A stretch of 64,000 nucleotides of DNA from Glycine soja (taxonomy: Eukaryota > Streptophyta > Magnoliopsida > Fabales > Fabaceae): the NCBI RefSeq assembly GCF_004193775.1, contig NC_041021.1, positions 22,598,632 to 22,662,631 of the forward strand, in the 5' to 3' direction. The notes under the pieces are model-generated. The model was not told where the DNA came from. It did not search any database and was given only the letters and a program-made list of their open reading frames with translations. Shown here piece after piece: positions 32,196 through 43,919 of the stretch. Within the stretch, counting starts at the first letter, position 1. Each line of letters begins with the position of its first letter. The translations under genes were made by a program, and so were the position numbers.

Positions 32196-33231
32196 TGTTG
32201 GACAAATGGCCTCAGTTACCTTAAGAAAAAGGGGGGTTGAATTAAGATGCAAAGACTATTCCCCAATTGAACTATCACTCTTTCTTTTTGGATTAACAAT
32301 GCACCCTTAACATGAATTACTCAAAAGACAAATCAAAATAAACTTCTTTAAAGCAAAAGATAAATAGCAATAAAAGAAGTTTAAAGGAAGAGAGGAATGC
32401 AAACTTGATTTATACTGGTTCGGCCACTTCCCGCGCCTACGTCCAGTCCTCAAGAAACCCACTTGAGATTTTCCACTCTCTTTGTAAAACTCCTTTTACA
32501 AAGTCTGAACCACACAAGGACAACCCTTCCCTTGTGTTCAAGAATCCTCTACAATAAGAGACTCTCAGTCTCTTAATCCCTTTTCAGAAGTAAGAAGAAG
32601 AGAAGAAGAAATCTCTCTTAAAAGGGATAGATTGTACAATGAAGACCAATCAAAATTCCTTATTGAATATGCAAGTGGTTGACCAAGGAATCTTTTTGAG
32701 AGGATAAGACAGTTCAGTTCAGAAAAACTCTTAATCTTTTGAGAGGATAAACTTTGTGGGCAATGAAAACTCTCTTTAAATTCGTGTTTCCAAGTCACCT
32801 TTGATGGCCATTCATAAACCATTTGAATAGATGTGACTCTTGGAAATTATTTTCTGAAAATCTCCTCTGGTAATTGATTACAAGACTTGTGTAATAGATC
32901 ACAGGCTTTAAAATTTGAATAAATTGCTGGTAATCAATTACCATCCATGTGTAATCAATTACACATTATAAATTTTGAATTCAAATTTCTAGTGACTGTT
33001 ATAAACATTTTCAGCTGCTGGTAATCGATTACCGGAGAGCAAATCTCAATTTGAAATGATAGAATTCTTTGGTCAAACCTTTTGTTTTTTCAATTTGGAA
33101 ACTTCTTCCAAAAGATTCTAGAAATCAACTTGATCATATATCTTGACTTTCTTGGATTCTTGTCTTGAATAAAACTTGGAAGCACTTGATCCTTTGGCAT
33201 CATCAAAACATCAAAACATCTTGCTTCTACA
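32196..33231. mobile_element. solo LTR with 5-bp target duplication (TAGGA)
   Basis: 1036 bp from TGTTGGACAA to TGCTTCTACA, flanked by TAGGA (32191-32195 and 33232-33236). The paralogous Ogre C UTR at 11246-11255 reads CAAGAATAGGAGTC without it, giving an empty site. It contains degenerate palindromes of the GGTAATCGATTACC type (32870-33030), although otherwise unlike the Tekay LTR. No internal region. Superfamily not determined. Confidence 0.88.
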
Positions 33232-33236
33232 TAGGA

Positions 33237-34067
33237 GTCATTTGACTTAATCCATCAACTAAAAAAAATCCTTCAACTATTTCTCGTCCTTGGAAAATTC
33301 TTTTTGCAAGAATCAACTGCTTCTTTCATTCTTCCTCACTACGAGGTCGTGAAAACAGGACAACACTTGGTACCTCTAAGCCCTACACTGGGGCAACGAA
33401 AGGCACCATGCAAAAACCTCAAGCGAACCTAGGGGCAGATTAGAAGTTCTCACCCAATAGGTTCCCTCCTACAAGGTCATGACGAAAGGCAACGATTGGT
33501 ACCTCAAAGCCTTACACTGGGGCAATGAGGGGCACCGTGCATGAGCCTCAAGTGAACATAGGGGCTGATCAAAAGTTCTCACCCATCGATGTTTTTAACA
33601 ATAAAAAGGGGACAAACCCTAGGATTTCAATGGATTGATTAAACATCAAACGACTCCATTGCCGTCACTCCAAAATGGTCAAGTGACTAAATCAAAAAGA
33701 ACATACACTCTGAGGGAGTTCCCGGAGAGATTTGCAAAAAGATAGGATGAGGTTGCATGAATTATCACCTTTTTCAAAAGGGCAGTCAATCTGTGTTTTC
33801 CAAAAAAAAAAAAATCAAATCAAAATCAAAATCACAAAATAGGGAAAGAATGCCATGAACATTGTACAACTTTCCATTACATTGCATTGTTTCATATAAA
33901 GTCCGCATTTACCCAAATTTCACAACAAAGGTTGCATGCATTTGCATCCCTCAAAATCATGTTAACTACATAGATTCCCTACATCTAAATGTCGAAATCT
34001 TTTGAATTTGGGATGACCGGCTCTCTCGATGAGTCGATCTCTTGCTTTCTCATAAGGATGGACCCTC
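33237..34067 (+). other. Ogre D 3' UTR
   Basis: Non-coding. Two copies of a box with CCTACACTGGGGCAACGA, AGGCACCATGC and CTAGGGGC-like text (about 33380-33440 and 33500-33560), then CAATCTGTGTTTTCCA and an A-rich stretch. It aligns with 11251-11474 and 14077-14560. Confidence 0.6.
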
Positions 34068-35905
34068 GGGTACTAGTACCCTGGTCTTCAGAGGACTACA
34101 CTCCTCGCCAACAGAGGGCTGCACGCCCTCACCTTAAGAGGACTGTGTGTCCTCACTTTCAGAGGACTGCATGTCCTCACCTTCAGAGGGCTACACACCC
34201 TCGCCATCAGAGGACTGCGTGTCCTCACCTTCAGAGGGTTACACGCCCTCGCCATCAGAGGACTGCATGTCCTCACCTTCGTAGGGCTACACGCCCTCAC
34301 CTTTAGAGGACTACACGTCCTCGCCAACAGAGGGCTGCATGCCCTCACCTTGAGAGGACTACACGTCCTCGCCAACGTAGGGCTACACGCCCTCACCTTT
34401 AGAGGACTACACATCCTCGCCTTCAGAGGACTCCATGTCCTCACCATCAGAGGGCTGCACGCCCTCACCTCCAGAGGACTACACGTCCTCGCCTTGAGAG
34501 GACTACATGTCCTCACCATCAGAGGGCTGCACGCCCTCACCTCCAGAGGACTACACGTCCTCGCCTTGAGAGGGCTACTCGCCCTCGCCTTGGGTACTAG
34601 TTACCCTCACCTTGAGAGGACTAAACGTCCTCGCCTTGAGAGGACTACATGTCCTCACCATCAGAGGGCTGCACGCCCTCACCTCCAGAGGACTACACGT
34701 CCTCACCTTGAGAGGACTACATGTCCTCACCATCAGAGGGCTGCACGCCCTCACCTCCAGAGGACTACACGTCCTCGCCTTGAGAGGGCTACTCGCCCTC
34801 GCCTTGGGTACTAGTTACCCTCATCTTCAGAGGACTACATGTCCTCACCTTCGTAGGGCTACACGCCCTCACCTTTAGAGGACCACACGTCCTCACCTTC
34901 AGAGGGCTACACGCCCTCGCCATCAGAGGACTGCATGTCCTCACCTTCAGAGGGTTACACGCCCTCGCCATCAGAGGACTGCATGTCCTCACCTTCGTAG
35001 GGCTACACGCCCTCACCTTTAGAGGACTACACGTCCTCGCCAACAGAGGGCTGCACGCCCTCACCTTTAGAGGACTACACATCCTCGCCTTCAGAGGAAT
35101 CCACGTCCTCACCTTGAGAGGACTACACGTCCTCGCCTTGAGAGGACTACACGTCCTCGTCTTGAGAGGACTACATGTCCTCACCATCAGAGGGCTGCAC
35201 GCCCTCACCTCCAGAGGACTACACGTCCTCGCCTTGAGAGGGCTACCCGCCCTCGCCTTGGGTACTAGTTACCCTCACCTTCAGAGGACTACATGTCCTC
35301 ACCTTCGTAGGGCTACATGCCCTCACCTTTAGAGGACTACACATCCTCGCCTTCAGAGGACTGCACGTCCTCACCTTGAGAGGACTAAACGTCCTCGCCT
35401 TGAGAGGACTACATGTCCTCACCATCAGAGGGCTGCATGCCCTCACCTCCAGAGGACTACACGTCCTCGCCTTGAGAGGACTACATGTCCTCACCATCAG
35501 AGGGCTGCACGCCCTCACCTCCAGAGGACTACACATCCTCGCCTTGAGAGGGCTACTCGCCCTTGCCTTGGGTACTAGTTACCCTCACCTTCAGAGGACT
35601 ACATGTCCTCACCTTCGTAGGGCTACACGCCCTCACCTTTAGAGGACCACACGTCCTCACCTTCAGAGGGCTACACGCCCTCGCCATCAGAGGACTACAT
35701 GTCCTCACCTTCGTAGGGCTACACGCCCTCACCTTTAGAGGACTACACGTCCTCGCCAACAGAGGGCTACACGCCTTCACCTTTAGAGGACTACACGTCC
35801 TCGCCAACAGAGGGCTGCACGCCCTCACCTTGAGAGGGTTGCACGCCCTCACCTTTAGAGGGCTACGTGTCCTCATTTTCAGTGTACTCCACATCCGCAC
35901 CTTAA
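34068..35905 (+). repeat. 24-bp palindromic minisatellite, ~75 units
   Basis: Units of 24 bp such as AGAGGACTACACGTCCTCAC plus CTTC. Each has an inverted repeat with a 5-base loop. Two arm types alternate: GAGGAC/GTCCTC and GAGGGC/GCCCTC. A third type, GGGTA/TACCC (GGGTACTAGTTACCC), recurs at 34592, 34806, 35260 and 35570, with a start form at 34068; spacings of 214, 454 and 310 are close to multiples of 24 and show higher-order repeats. Because 24 is divisible by 3, long frames run on both strands (for example 34350-34814 plus and 34088-34540 minus) encoding octapeptide repeats. I treat these as artefacts of periodicity. Confidence 0.9.
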
Positions 35906-35935
35906 GAGAATTTAAGGTCCTCTATCCTTAAATGC

Positions 35936-37014
35936 TTAACCAAGACTTGCATTCCCGGTTAAGGGACCAGTAGTTTCCTTTTAACGGTTCCTGGGCCACC
36001 CCCTGATATTGGAGGACGACCAACTGTGCGAGCACAACCAGAGAGGGAGGCTATCACATAGCTACTATGCATACCGGGGCAAGATTTTACCCGTGCCGCT
36101 GCAAAGAGACGAGTGCGGATCATGCGCACCAACATGACCACTCTTACACAGATATAGATGACATTGCTACTTAGCAACATTCTGCCCAGCGACCGCAATG
36201 CCAATCTCTCCCTGCAAAAGTATCAGTTGGTCTGTGTCGTCCCGACATGGGTAAGTATGCATATAGTTCAACTGATTTCTGATACCATCTATTGTTTGCA
36301 GGGATCGCACCCACAAGACACCCAGTGGACCCGGAAAAGTCCAACAGGGCCCTGGGGTTTCCAGCTCTGGTTACGGGCCTCTATCAATCCTACAGGGTGC
36401 CCGTACCCCCTGGCAAGGTTATGTCATCATAGGTAAGTATGCACATCGCTCAACTGATTTCTGATTTCATCAATTGTTTCCAGGGATCGCACCTGCAAGA
36501 CACCCAGTGGACCCGAAGAAGTCCAACAGGGTCTTGGAGTTGTCAAGCTCTAATTACGGGTCTCTGTCAGTTCTACAGAGTACCTGTAACCTCCAGCAAG
36601 GGCATCAGGCCCCCTACTGATCGAGCTTTCATCAAGAAGTACTGCGTCCCTAGGCAGGCGCAGGGCGAAACACCACAGCAGCATTGGGATGGTCGGTAGC
36701 GGGCAATAGACGCATCGCCACCACCTTTAGAGTTCACCTCTGCTCATCCACAAAAAGGTTAGAGCGTTGCCTACGACACATGGCCGACCAATAGGCAACC
36801 AAGTCCAAAGCCAAAGGTAAGCAAAGTACTAGGTCAGTGACCGACAAGTCATAAGGCGTCCAGCTAAAGACATTAAAGAAGCGCTACTAGGAGGCAACCT
36901 AGTACCTTTTGAATCTGTGCTTGTTATTTGTCACTTTTCATAGTAAGACACACCTAGTTGCTCATGATCCTAGGAATTTAAATAAAACGAGCACAAGCTC
37001 GGAAGGTAGTCATA
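35936..37014 (+). pseudogene. plant-transposon-protein-like domain, Athila-associated remnant
   Basis: Frame fragments at about 36018-36156 and 36158-36699 encode LLSNILPSDRNANLSLQK, SMHIAQLISD and a tail with RPPTDRAFIKKYCVPRQAQG. I know this type as the 'putative plant transposon protein' domain found in many legume Athila-like elements; its role is unknown. A stop (36156) and a 182-bp tandem duplication break it. Downstream, AAAGAAGCGCTACTAGGAGG (about 36873) followed by CAACCTAG resembles the text found after env-like regions of Athila elements. From 36960 to 37014 nothing is recognised. Confidence 0.5.
36251..36614 (+). repeat. 182-bp tandem duplication inside the domain remnant
   Basis: Two diverged direct copies, 36251-36432 and 36433-36614, each starting GTAAGTATGCA and containing GGGATCGCACC and ACACCCAGTGGACCC. 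The second copy runs into the C-terminal part of the domain. The GTAAGT...TTGCAG look is coincidental to coding text (SMHIxQLISD), though intron-like in form. Confidence 0.75.
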
Positions 37015-37340
37015 CCTCACAAAATATATATATGTATGTTTAGGTAGAAAGATACCTTAGATATGCATGTATGTAAACAAAAACACACTTCACAAAATAT
37101 ATATATGTATGTTTAGGTAGCAAGATACCTTAGATATGCATGTATGTAGCAAAAAGATACCTCACAAAATATATATATGTATGTTTAGGTAGCAAGATAC
37201 CTTGGATATGCATGTATACAGCAAAATACCTTACAAAACATATATATGTATGTTTAGGTAGCAAGATACCTTGGATATGCATGTATATAGCAAAAATACC
37301 TCACAAAAATATACACATGTTTAGGTAGCAAAATACCTCA
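37015..37340 (+). repeat. ~70-bp minisatellite
   Basis: About 4.5 units with ATATATATGTATGTTTAGGTAG followed by ATATGCATGTA; unit starts near 37021, 37094, 37166, 37235 and 37305 (spacing 69-73). AT-rich, no gene. It is followed by an A-rich stretch (37341-37419) up to the junction with the second copy. Confidence 0.8.
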
Positions 37341-37419
37341 TGAAAAAAAAGGGGAAAAAGAAAACAAACAAGAAAAGAAATAAACAATGATAATGATAAA
37401 AAAAAGAAGAAGGAGAAAA

Positions 37420-40400
37420 ATTATGCCCACAAGCATGCAGAACACTAGCGAGTCTTGAGATTATATGAGGTTAAAACCAAGCAACCAGGAAAATAACAAA
37501 TCTCCCTTACAAATTCGTATATTGCTCTTGAGGATCAAGAAAGACCACATTCACCTACTGTCCCTTTAGGCACTTTGCATCATAGGAGGATGCCCTTTGG
37601 CCTATGCCAACGCCCCTGGGTACCTCCAAAACGGTGATGCTTTAGAGCATTTTTCAATGACTTTTTAGAGAGATGCATAGAGGTTTTATGGATGATTTTA
37701 CTGTTTATGGGATCCTCTTTTTGATGCATTGTTTGGGATCAGTCTGGATAGAGTTCTTAATAGATCATTGAAACTAACCTTGCTGCTGAATTTGAAAAAT
37801 GTCACTTCATGGTAGAACAAGTTATATTTTAGGCAATATCATTTCAGTAGGGGCATAGAGTAGACCCTGCCAAAGATAGTTGTTATTTCACAATTGCCTT
37901 GCGTGCGAAGAGGTTTCAATTCCTTTTCTTGGCCATGCCAGGGTTTTAAATAGTGTGCTTTATCAAGGACTTTAAGCAAAGTGGGCCCTTCCACTATCCA
38001 ATCTGCTGCAAAAGTGACGAGGAGTTTGAGTTGATGACCGGTGCAAAGAGGTTGATGCCTCAAGCGTGGGTGGACTACCACCCATATCATTTAGCACCTG
38101 ATTGGACAGCCCTATTTGAGCTTGATGTGCGATGCACAATATGCATTGGGGGCTGTTTCCTTGCCTCAAAAGATTGACAAGCATTCTCGGGTTGAGGCTG
38201 CCAAGCCAATTACACATACCACAGAGAAGGAGCATTAGCAATAAGTTTTTGCTCTTAGAAGAAATTTCGTCATATTGCTTGGTACTCTGGTTATTGTTAT
38301 ATCTGACATTGCAACTCTTAAAAGACCTGTTGAAGAAGGGCTGAATCAAAGCCTAGAATGATCAGGTGGATGCTTTGTTCCAAGAGTTATTTGGAGATCC
38401 GTGATCGGATGGTTGCACAGAATCCTCTGGCTAACCACCTTAGTAGGATGAGCGTATCTACAAAAAAATGAAGATCTGCGGTTCTGAAGACTCACCCATT
38501 CGGGATATGATTTTCCAGATGACCATTTTGTACATTCTGCTATAATAATTTTATTCCTTCCCCCACTCCTTGGTTTGATAAACATATGTGAATTATTTGG
38601 TTGCTTTTTGTTTTCCTCCCCTTAGCATCTAAAGCTCAAAATGATAAAAATTAAGGAGTGATGCTAAAGCATTATATTTTGGATGACCCCTATTTGCTGA
38701 AAGTTTGTGCAGTGACCAGGTTATTAGGAGATGCATCCAGACCAATGAGATTGACTCCGTACCTGGCAATTCTGTCATTTCTTTGCCGCACCAGGTGGCA
38801 ATCTTGCGCATAATAGAGGACAACTCGCAAGGTACTTGACTACGGTTTCTATTGACCCACACATCTTCAAGGATGCATGGAAAATCATGTTTAGCACTTG
38901 TGAGCCTTTGTCAGAGGCAGGCGGATCCTTTCATGGAGACAACAAATTGCTCTCAACAACCATGTTGTTACTGTGAGGTGTTTGATGTCTGCGGGTATAG
39001 ACTTTAGGGGCCCTTTCCCTGTCTCTTTGGTTTCATTTATATTCTCCTTGTTTGTTGATTATGTTTCAAAATGGGTGGAAGCCCAAAGCCACCAGAACTA
39101 AACAATGCTAATTGTGATGGGATTTTGTATAGATCTAATATGTCTTTGCAGTTTGGAGTACCCTAGAGCCATCGTTATGATCAAGGCACCCCAATTTTTT
39201 GTAATAATCCATAGATATGCCTTGCTTCAAAAAGTATGGGAGTCTGGCATAGAATTTCCACACTTACTACCCCAACTAATGGGCCAGAGCTGAGTCTTCA
39301 CAAGGATGATAAAAAGGTCTTAGAGAAGATTTGTTGCATCTGAACAAAAAAGATTGGAGCACCAGGCTGGATTTGATGCTCTTTGGCGCGCATAGGACGG
39401 CCTACAAAGCAACCATTAGGAATGTCTCCTTATCGGGTTGTCTTTGCAAGGAGTCATCTTCCTATAGAGATAGAGCACAAAAGGCCTATTGGGCTGTAAA
39501 AGATCATTGCAACTTCTCTATGATCAGGCTGAAGAGGAAAAGGAAGTTACAACCAAGTTAGCCGTAGATGAGTTCAATTTGAAGCTATATGAGAATTCCA
39601 AATTCTACAAGGTGGAAAAACCAAGGAAGTTCCATGACAGCTTGATAGCTAAGAAGGAACTTTGTTGTTCGGACAAAAAGTTTATTTGTATAACTCTAGG
39701 CTTCGGGACTCTATGAGTGTTAAGTTGAGTGAAAGTGAATTGATGCCTTTTGTGGTGACTAATGTTTTTCCTTATGGTACAGTTGAGATCATAAAGTGAC
39801 ATCCACAGATTAAGAGCTTCAAGGTCAAAGGACACTGGCTGCAAACCATTCCTCACAAATCCCTCCTTGGGATTAGTGGTGGAGGAGACCTCCTACTTCA
39901 CCCTACTTCTTTTTCGCCATGACTTAGGGACGTTTTCTTTTCTGTCTCCTTTCTTACTTTTATTGCACTTTTCCAAATTTATTGATTCTTCTTATTTCTC
40001 TTGCATCTTATGATTTTGCTACATGAGGGCAATGTGTGTTAAGTGTTGGGGGGGGGCGGAGATTGTTCTTTTTTTGGTGTTTCTAGTTAAATTTTGTTAT
40101 TTTTGGTTTTATGTTTTGTGTACAACTTGCATGTTTCTCTTTGAATTTAGGTTATGACAGGTAATGGGTAATTGTTTTTAAAAATAGGAGTTTATTGGTA
40201 TTTTGTGAATTGAAATCCTTGTATTTCTCTACATGTTCAAGTTAGTTTTGAAAGGTTGAATTAAAGTGATAGATTTACCCTTGGTGAGATTTGAAGCCAT
40301 CATCATCTATTTTATTTTGTGTTTGGTTTAATGCCCCATTGATTGCTTGCCCACAATAGCCTTTGGCTTGACTCTTGTTGATACTTCTTGTTTCACTTAG

Positions 40401-41293
40401 CCCTGTTTGAGGCCTATGTTCCCTTTCTTTTGTTTGAAGCTCATTACAAGCCTTAATGAAAAACCATTGAATCTCACCCTTACCCTTAAGAATGTTTAGA
40501 GCTTCTGGAATTATTTTGGGGAATTAAGTGTGGTGCGGGTATATGCTTTCATGAGATATGTTTTTTTTTGCGATGCCTTGATGATGATATATACATATAT
40601 TGGCCTAATTGTTGCTTTATTCAAATATTCAAAAATGCTTTCAAATGCAATGTGGCTTCTAAAAAGAAAAAGAAATGAAGTTGAATAAATGAGGTCTTGT
40701 TTTGAGGACTTGACTGGTTCTGAGGACTGCGTTGTTTTGTTGATAGTTGGAGGTTTTGGTACTTTATGCTTAATTTTTCAGTTTTGGTTTTGGGTTACTA
40801 CTTTTGGCTTAATTTCCACTTATTCATCATTGCTCCTCTATCCTTTGGGTTAGCTACTTTATCCCATACTTTCTCTACCTTGTCCCTTAGCCCCATTACA
40901 ACCTTTAAAAGTCCTTTTGATCCTCGTGTGCATGTGTTATGGGTGTTTGGTTGTCGACTTTTAGAGTCTTGCCAAGTCTATGTGTGTTTGTTTTCATGGG
41001 TGCTCTGAGAGCTAAACATAGCCTAGACGACTGAGAGATAGGAGTGCATATCTTGTGAGTCTTTATCAACTTTTCATTCAACTCTTGAGCTGATTGACTA
41101 CCTTGCCATGTTTGAGTGCTTGATGATTTCAGATGACTTCTTGATTCTTTAACTCTTTACGTGTGGATGTTTCACATTCCTTTCATTCCTATTGAGATGT
41201 CATTGAGGAAATATTGTAAATGTTTTTGTGGTTTTGTTTGTCTTCTCTTTAATGTCCTCATGGATTTGTTCCTTGCTTACTTTTTTTATTTTC
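37420..41293 (+). pseudogene. Athila pol and 3' region, second copy, heavily frameshifted
   Basis: Equivalent of 4858-8627. RT text begins at about 37420, RNase H near 38100-38450, integrase about 38950-39720, then the G-run region (about 40050) and non-coding 3' DNA. Dozens of 1-base indels break every frame; the longest pieces are under 130 codons. The 14-G run of copy 1 is interrupted here (GGGGGGGCGG). Confidence 0.8.
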
Positions 41294-43919
41294 ACATGCC
41301 ATAAATATCCTCAAATAATCATACAGAAAAGGCCGTACATGACATTTAGGTTATATGCATGCAGTGCTTTAAAAAGGGCACGCAGCGCATGTTCACTTCT
41401 GCCCCTATTTTAGGGACCCTAAACGCGAGGAACTAAAGGCTTTTAGTGATAATTTCAAGGTGGTCGATCTCTCTGGTGGGTTTCTAGAGGTTTATCATCC
41501 CCTTCGAAAAAACATATTGCGCAATAAGACTACCAAGCAAACAATATGTTATCGAAGAGAAAAAACTCTAGATGAGGGTTCACTGTTATCAAGCAAGTCG
41601 GAAGACCAGCATGACCACAGATTCACCTCCACTCTTATGTTCCCATGGACCCGGGTATAGGCCCCTTTTCAACTCCACCGCTGTGTACAAATAGTTTGAG
41701 TGTTTGTGCTGCATCAAATGAAATAAATATTTGTCCCATGCATACATTAAACTATGCTTTAAACATCGAAAAAGTTTATACAAGAAACAAAAGAAGGGAA
41801 ACTGCATGAAAGGGAAAACACAAACTTTTGAAAAAAGATAATAGGCTAACGCTCTAAAAATAGTCCCCAGCGGATTTCACCAACTGTCAAAACCTACCCT
41901 TTGGCACGGAGGGCGACGCGAGACACACGGGTGTGTCTTTCCAAGAAAGGAAAAGCACGGAGTCGGCCACCAACGTTTATTCGAGAAAAACGCGGAAAAC
42001 CGAAAAGGCGTGGTCTATGAACTTAATTGTGGAAAGGTTTGGGAGGTGTTTTTACGCCACAGGGAAGGACATTTAGCACCCCACGCGTTCCGCCACAAGG
42101 GACGACACCTTAATCAAAGTGATGCAAATATGACTTCAAAATATGTATTCCCCCCTTTTTTTATGTTTTTTAAGCATTTTATGGACTTTGTATTTTTTAT
42201 CTTTTCTGTGAAGACAAGTGTGTTTCCCTCGCTCGCTACGTATTCCTCAATTGTGATGAGGAAATCAGACCTACGTAGTTCTTTCAGAACTAAACGTTGT
42301 CGTTAAGTGTTTGATCTTTTTCCACAAGACGATTTAACTGAAAACAAAAATTCGTTTAAGGCGTTGGGCCATTACGATCTGATCTTGAAAGGAGAGAAAA
42401 CATAGCATTGGACCATTTAACATCTCTTGTTTTGAAAGAGAAACGTTAAGCGTTGACCATTAACGATTTCTTGGCGTGGTCGACAAAAGCGGGGCTTTTG
42501 CTCCTATGTATCCTCAATTGCGATGAAGGAACTCAGACCTTACGTAGAGTTCTTGCGAAAGTGGGGAAAATTATGGTTTGATTTATGCTTTTTGAGACGG
42601 TCCATGTTAACCGAATAAATAGCAAATGAGGACCGTTTAAGAACGTTGGACCTTAAAAACGGTATTAAGTGGACTTTTTGCGGACAAAGCTTGATTTGTT
42701 GAGTTGATTTTAGCCTTGTTTCACTCTTGGTATTAGTCAATTCATTCAAGAAACTTCCAAAGAAAAAATGTCTGATTGATTTTTTTTTGATTATTTTTAT
42801 TCAAAGATATTTTTGATTATTTTTTTATATTATTTTTCAAAGATATTTTTGATTATTTATTATTATTTGCTTTTTTATTTAACGAAGGTACAGCGTGAAC
42901 GCATCGGTTGAGATTTTATTTAACAGTGATTAAACGAGATTACAACATTAAATGATCGTGTTGAAATCATTTTATCATTTATAGGCGATCGGATAACGGC
43001 TAAATAAACCTTTAAAAGCGGAAGAAAAGAAAATTGATATTGATCAAGGATGATGGAAGAGAAGCAAACAAAACAAGAAATAATTGGAAAGTCTTAGATT
43101 TGAACACTTACCGGTTGAAGAACCGAAGAACGCATTGAAGAATGACAGAAAAATCTTCACGGATTGGCTCACGAAAACGTCTCGAAAGCGTTTTTATGGC
43201 AGCCACCTCGCATGCATTTTCTTTCACGAAAACACGTTTTTTCACCCAAAACAACTTGAAATGGCATAGTGCTAGTCAATGGTCCCTTTCGAAAACTCAG
43301 CCTCCGCCCCCTATAAAGGAAGAAATGGGAGGTGCTTGCGGCCCAGAGCTTCTTGAGAAGATTCGAATGCACGCTCCAATTTACTAAGTTCACCCCCCTT
43401 TTCGTACTTTACGGAAAAAGTTACGGAAGCCTATACAAAAACATTTCGGACTTGATTTTCGCTCTGCGCCCTTCACCAATATTAGTGAAATATGCTAACC
43501 CAAGGTTTTTTTTTTGGAAATTTTTAACCAAATGGAGGTGGTTGCCGCCAGAGGCTTCTTGAGGAAGATTCCTGAACGCCACCCCGTAATTGATTTAGGT
43601 TCACTCCCTTCTTAGAATGTTATGGATGAAGTTCTTAAGCGCACCCTCCGTGGTTAATAAGTTCACCTCTCTCTTTTGTTATTGTTTTGCCTGCTTCCGA
43701 AAACGTCCCAGAACTTTTCAAGCCGCAACATATGCTGTTTTATTTCCGGAATCGTTTTCAAAACTTTATTGATTACGCCAAAAATGCTTGTTTTGACTTC
43801 CGGTAATGTTGCGAAACTTTACGTTTATGCAAACAATGCTTTGTTTGAACGGTCGAAGGAGCAAACAAGGTTTTGAAATCCGACCACAAGTATCCCCGGA
43901 TGAAATTAGGGGTACGACA
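41294..43919 (-). mobile_element. Ogre B fragment, second copy
   Basis: Leader (41294-41862) and LTR (41885-43919) on the minus strand, with the primer site near 41863-41882 altered by indels. Equivalent to 8628-11235. Confidence 0.8.

Larger units (their letters stand above)
24808..35935 (+). mobile_element. Ogre D, non-autonomous (pol missing), inserted in the Tekay 5' LTR
   Basis: 5' LTR (24808-26923), primer site, leader, ORF1 remnant (27796-28777), spacer, gag remnant (29956-31640), then directly 3' UTR-type sequence (about 32050 onward) and the palindromic minisatellite. No protease, RT, RNase H or integrase. A solo LTR is nested at 32196-33231. Similarity to Ogre ends near 35935 without a 3' LTR, so the element is also truncated on the right. 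Insertion after GACCATC at 24807 is clear from the uninterrupted 3' LTR of the Tekay host (16245-16251). Confidence 0.8.

Noticed and set aside
34068..35905. CRISPR-like array
   Set aside because: Units are contiguous 24-bp direct repeats with no unique spacers, in plant DNA.
34088..35931. Long open frames on both strands with octapeptide repeats (RGLHVLAL-like, RTCSPLKV-like)
   Set aside because: A 24-bp repeat without stops stays open in several frames at once; simultaneous frames on both strands and no conserved start argue against a protein.
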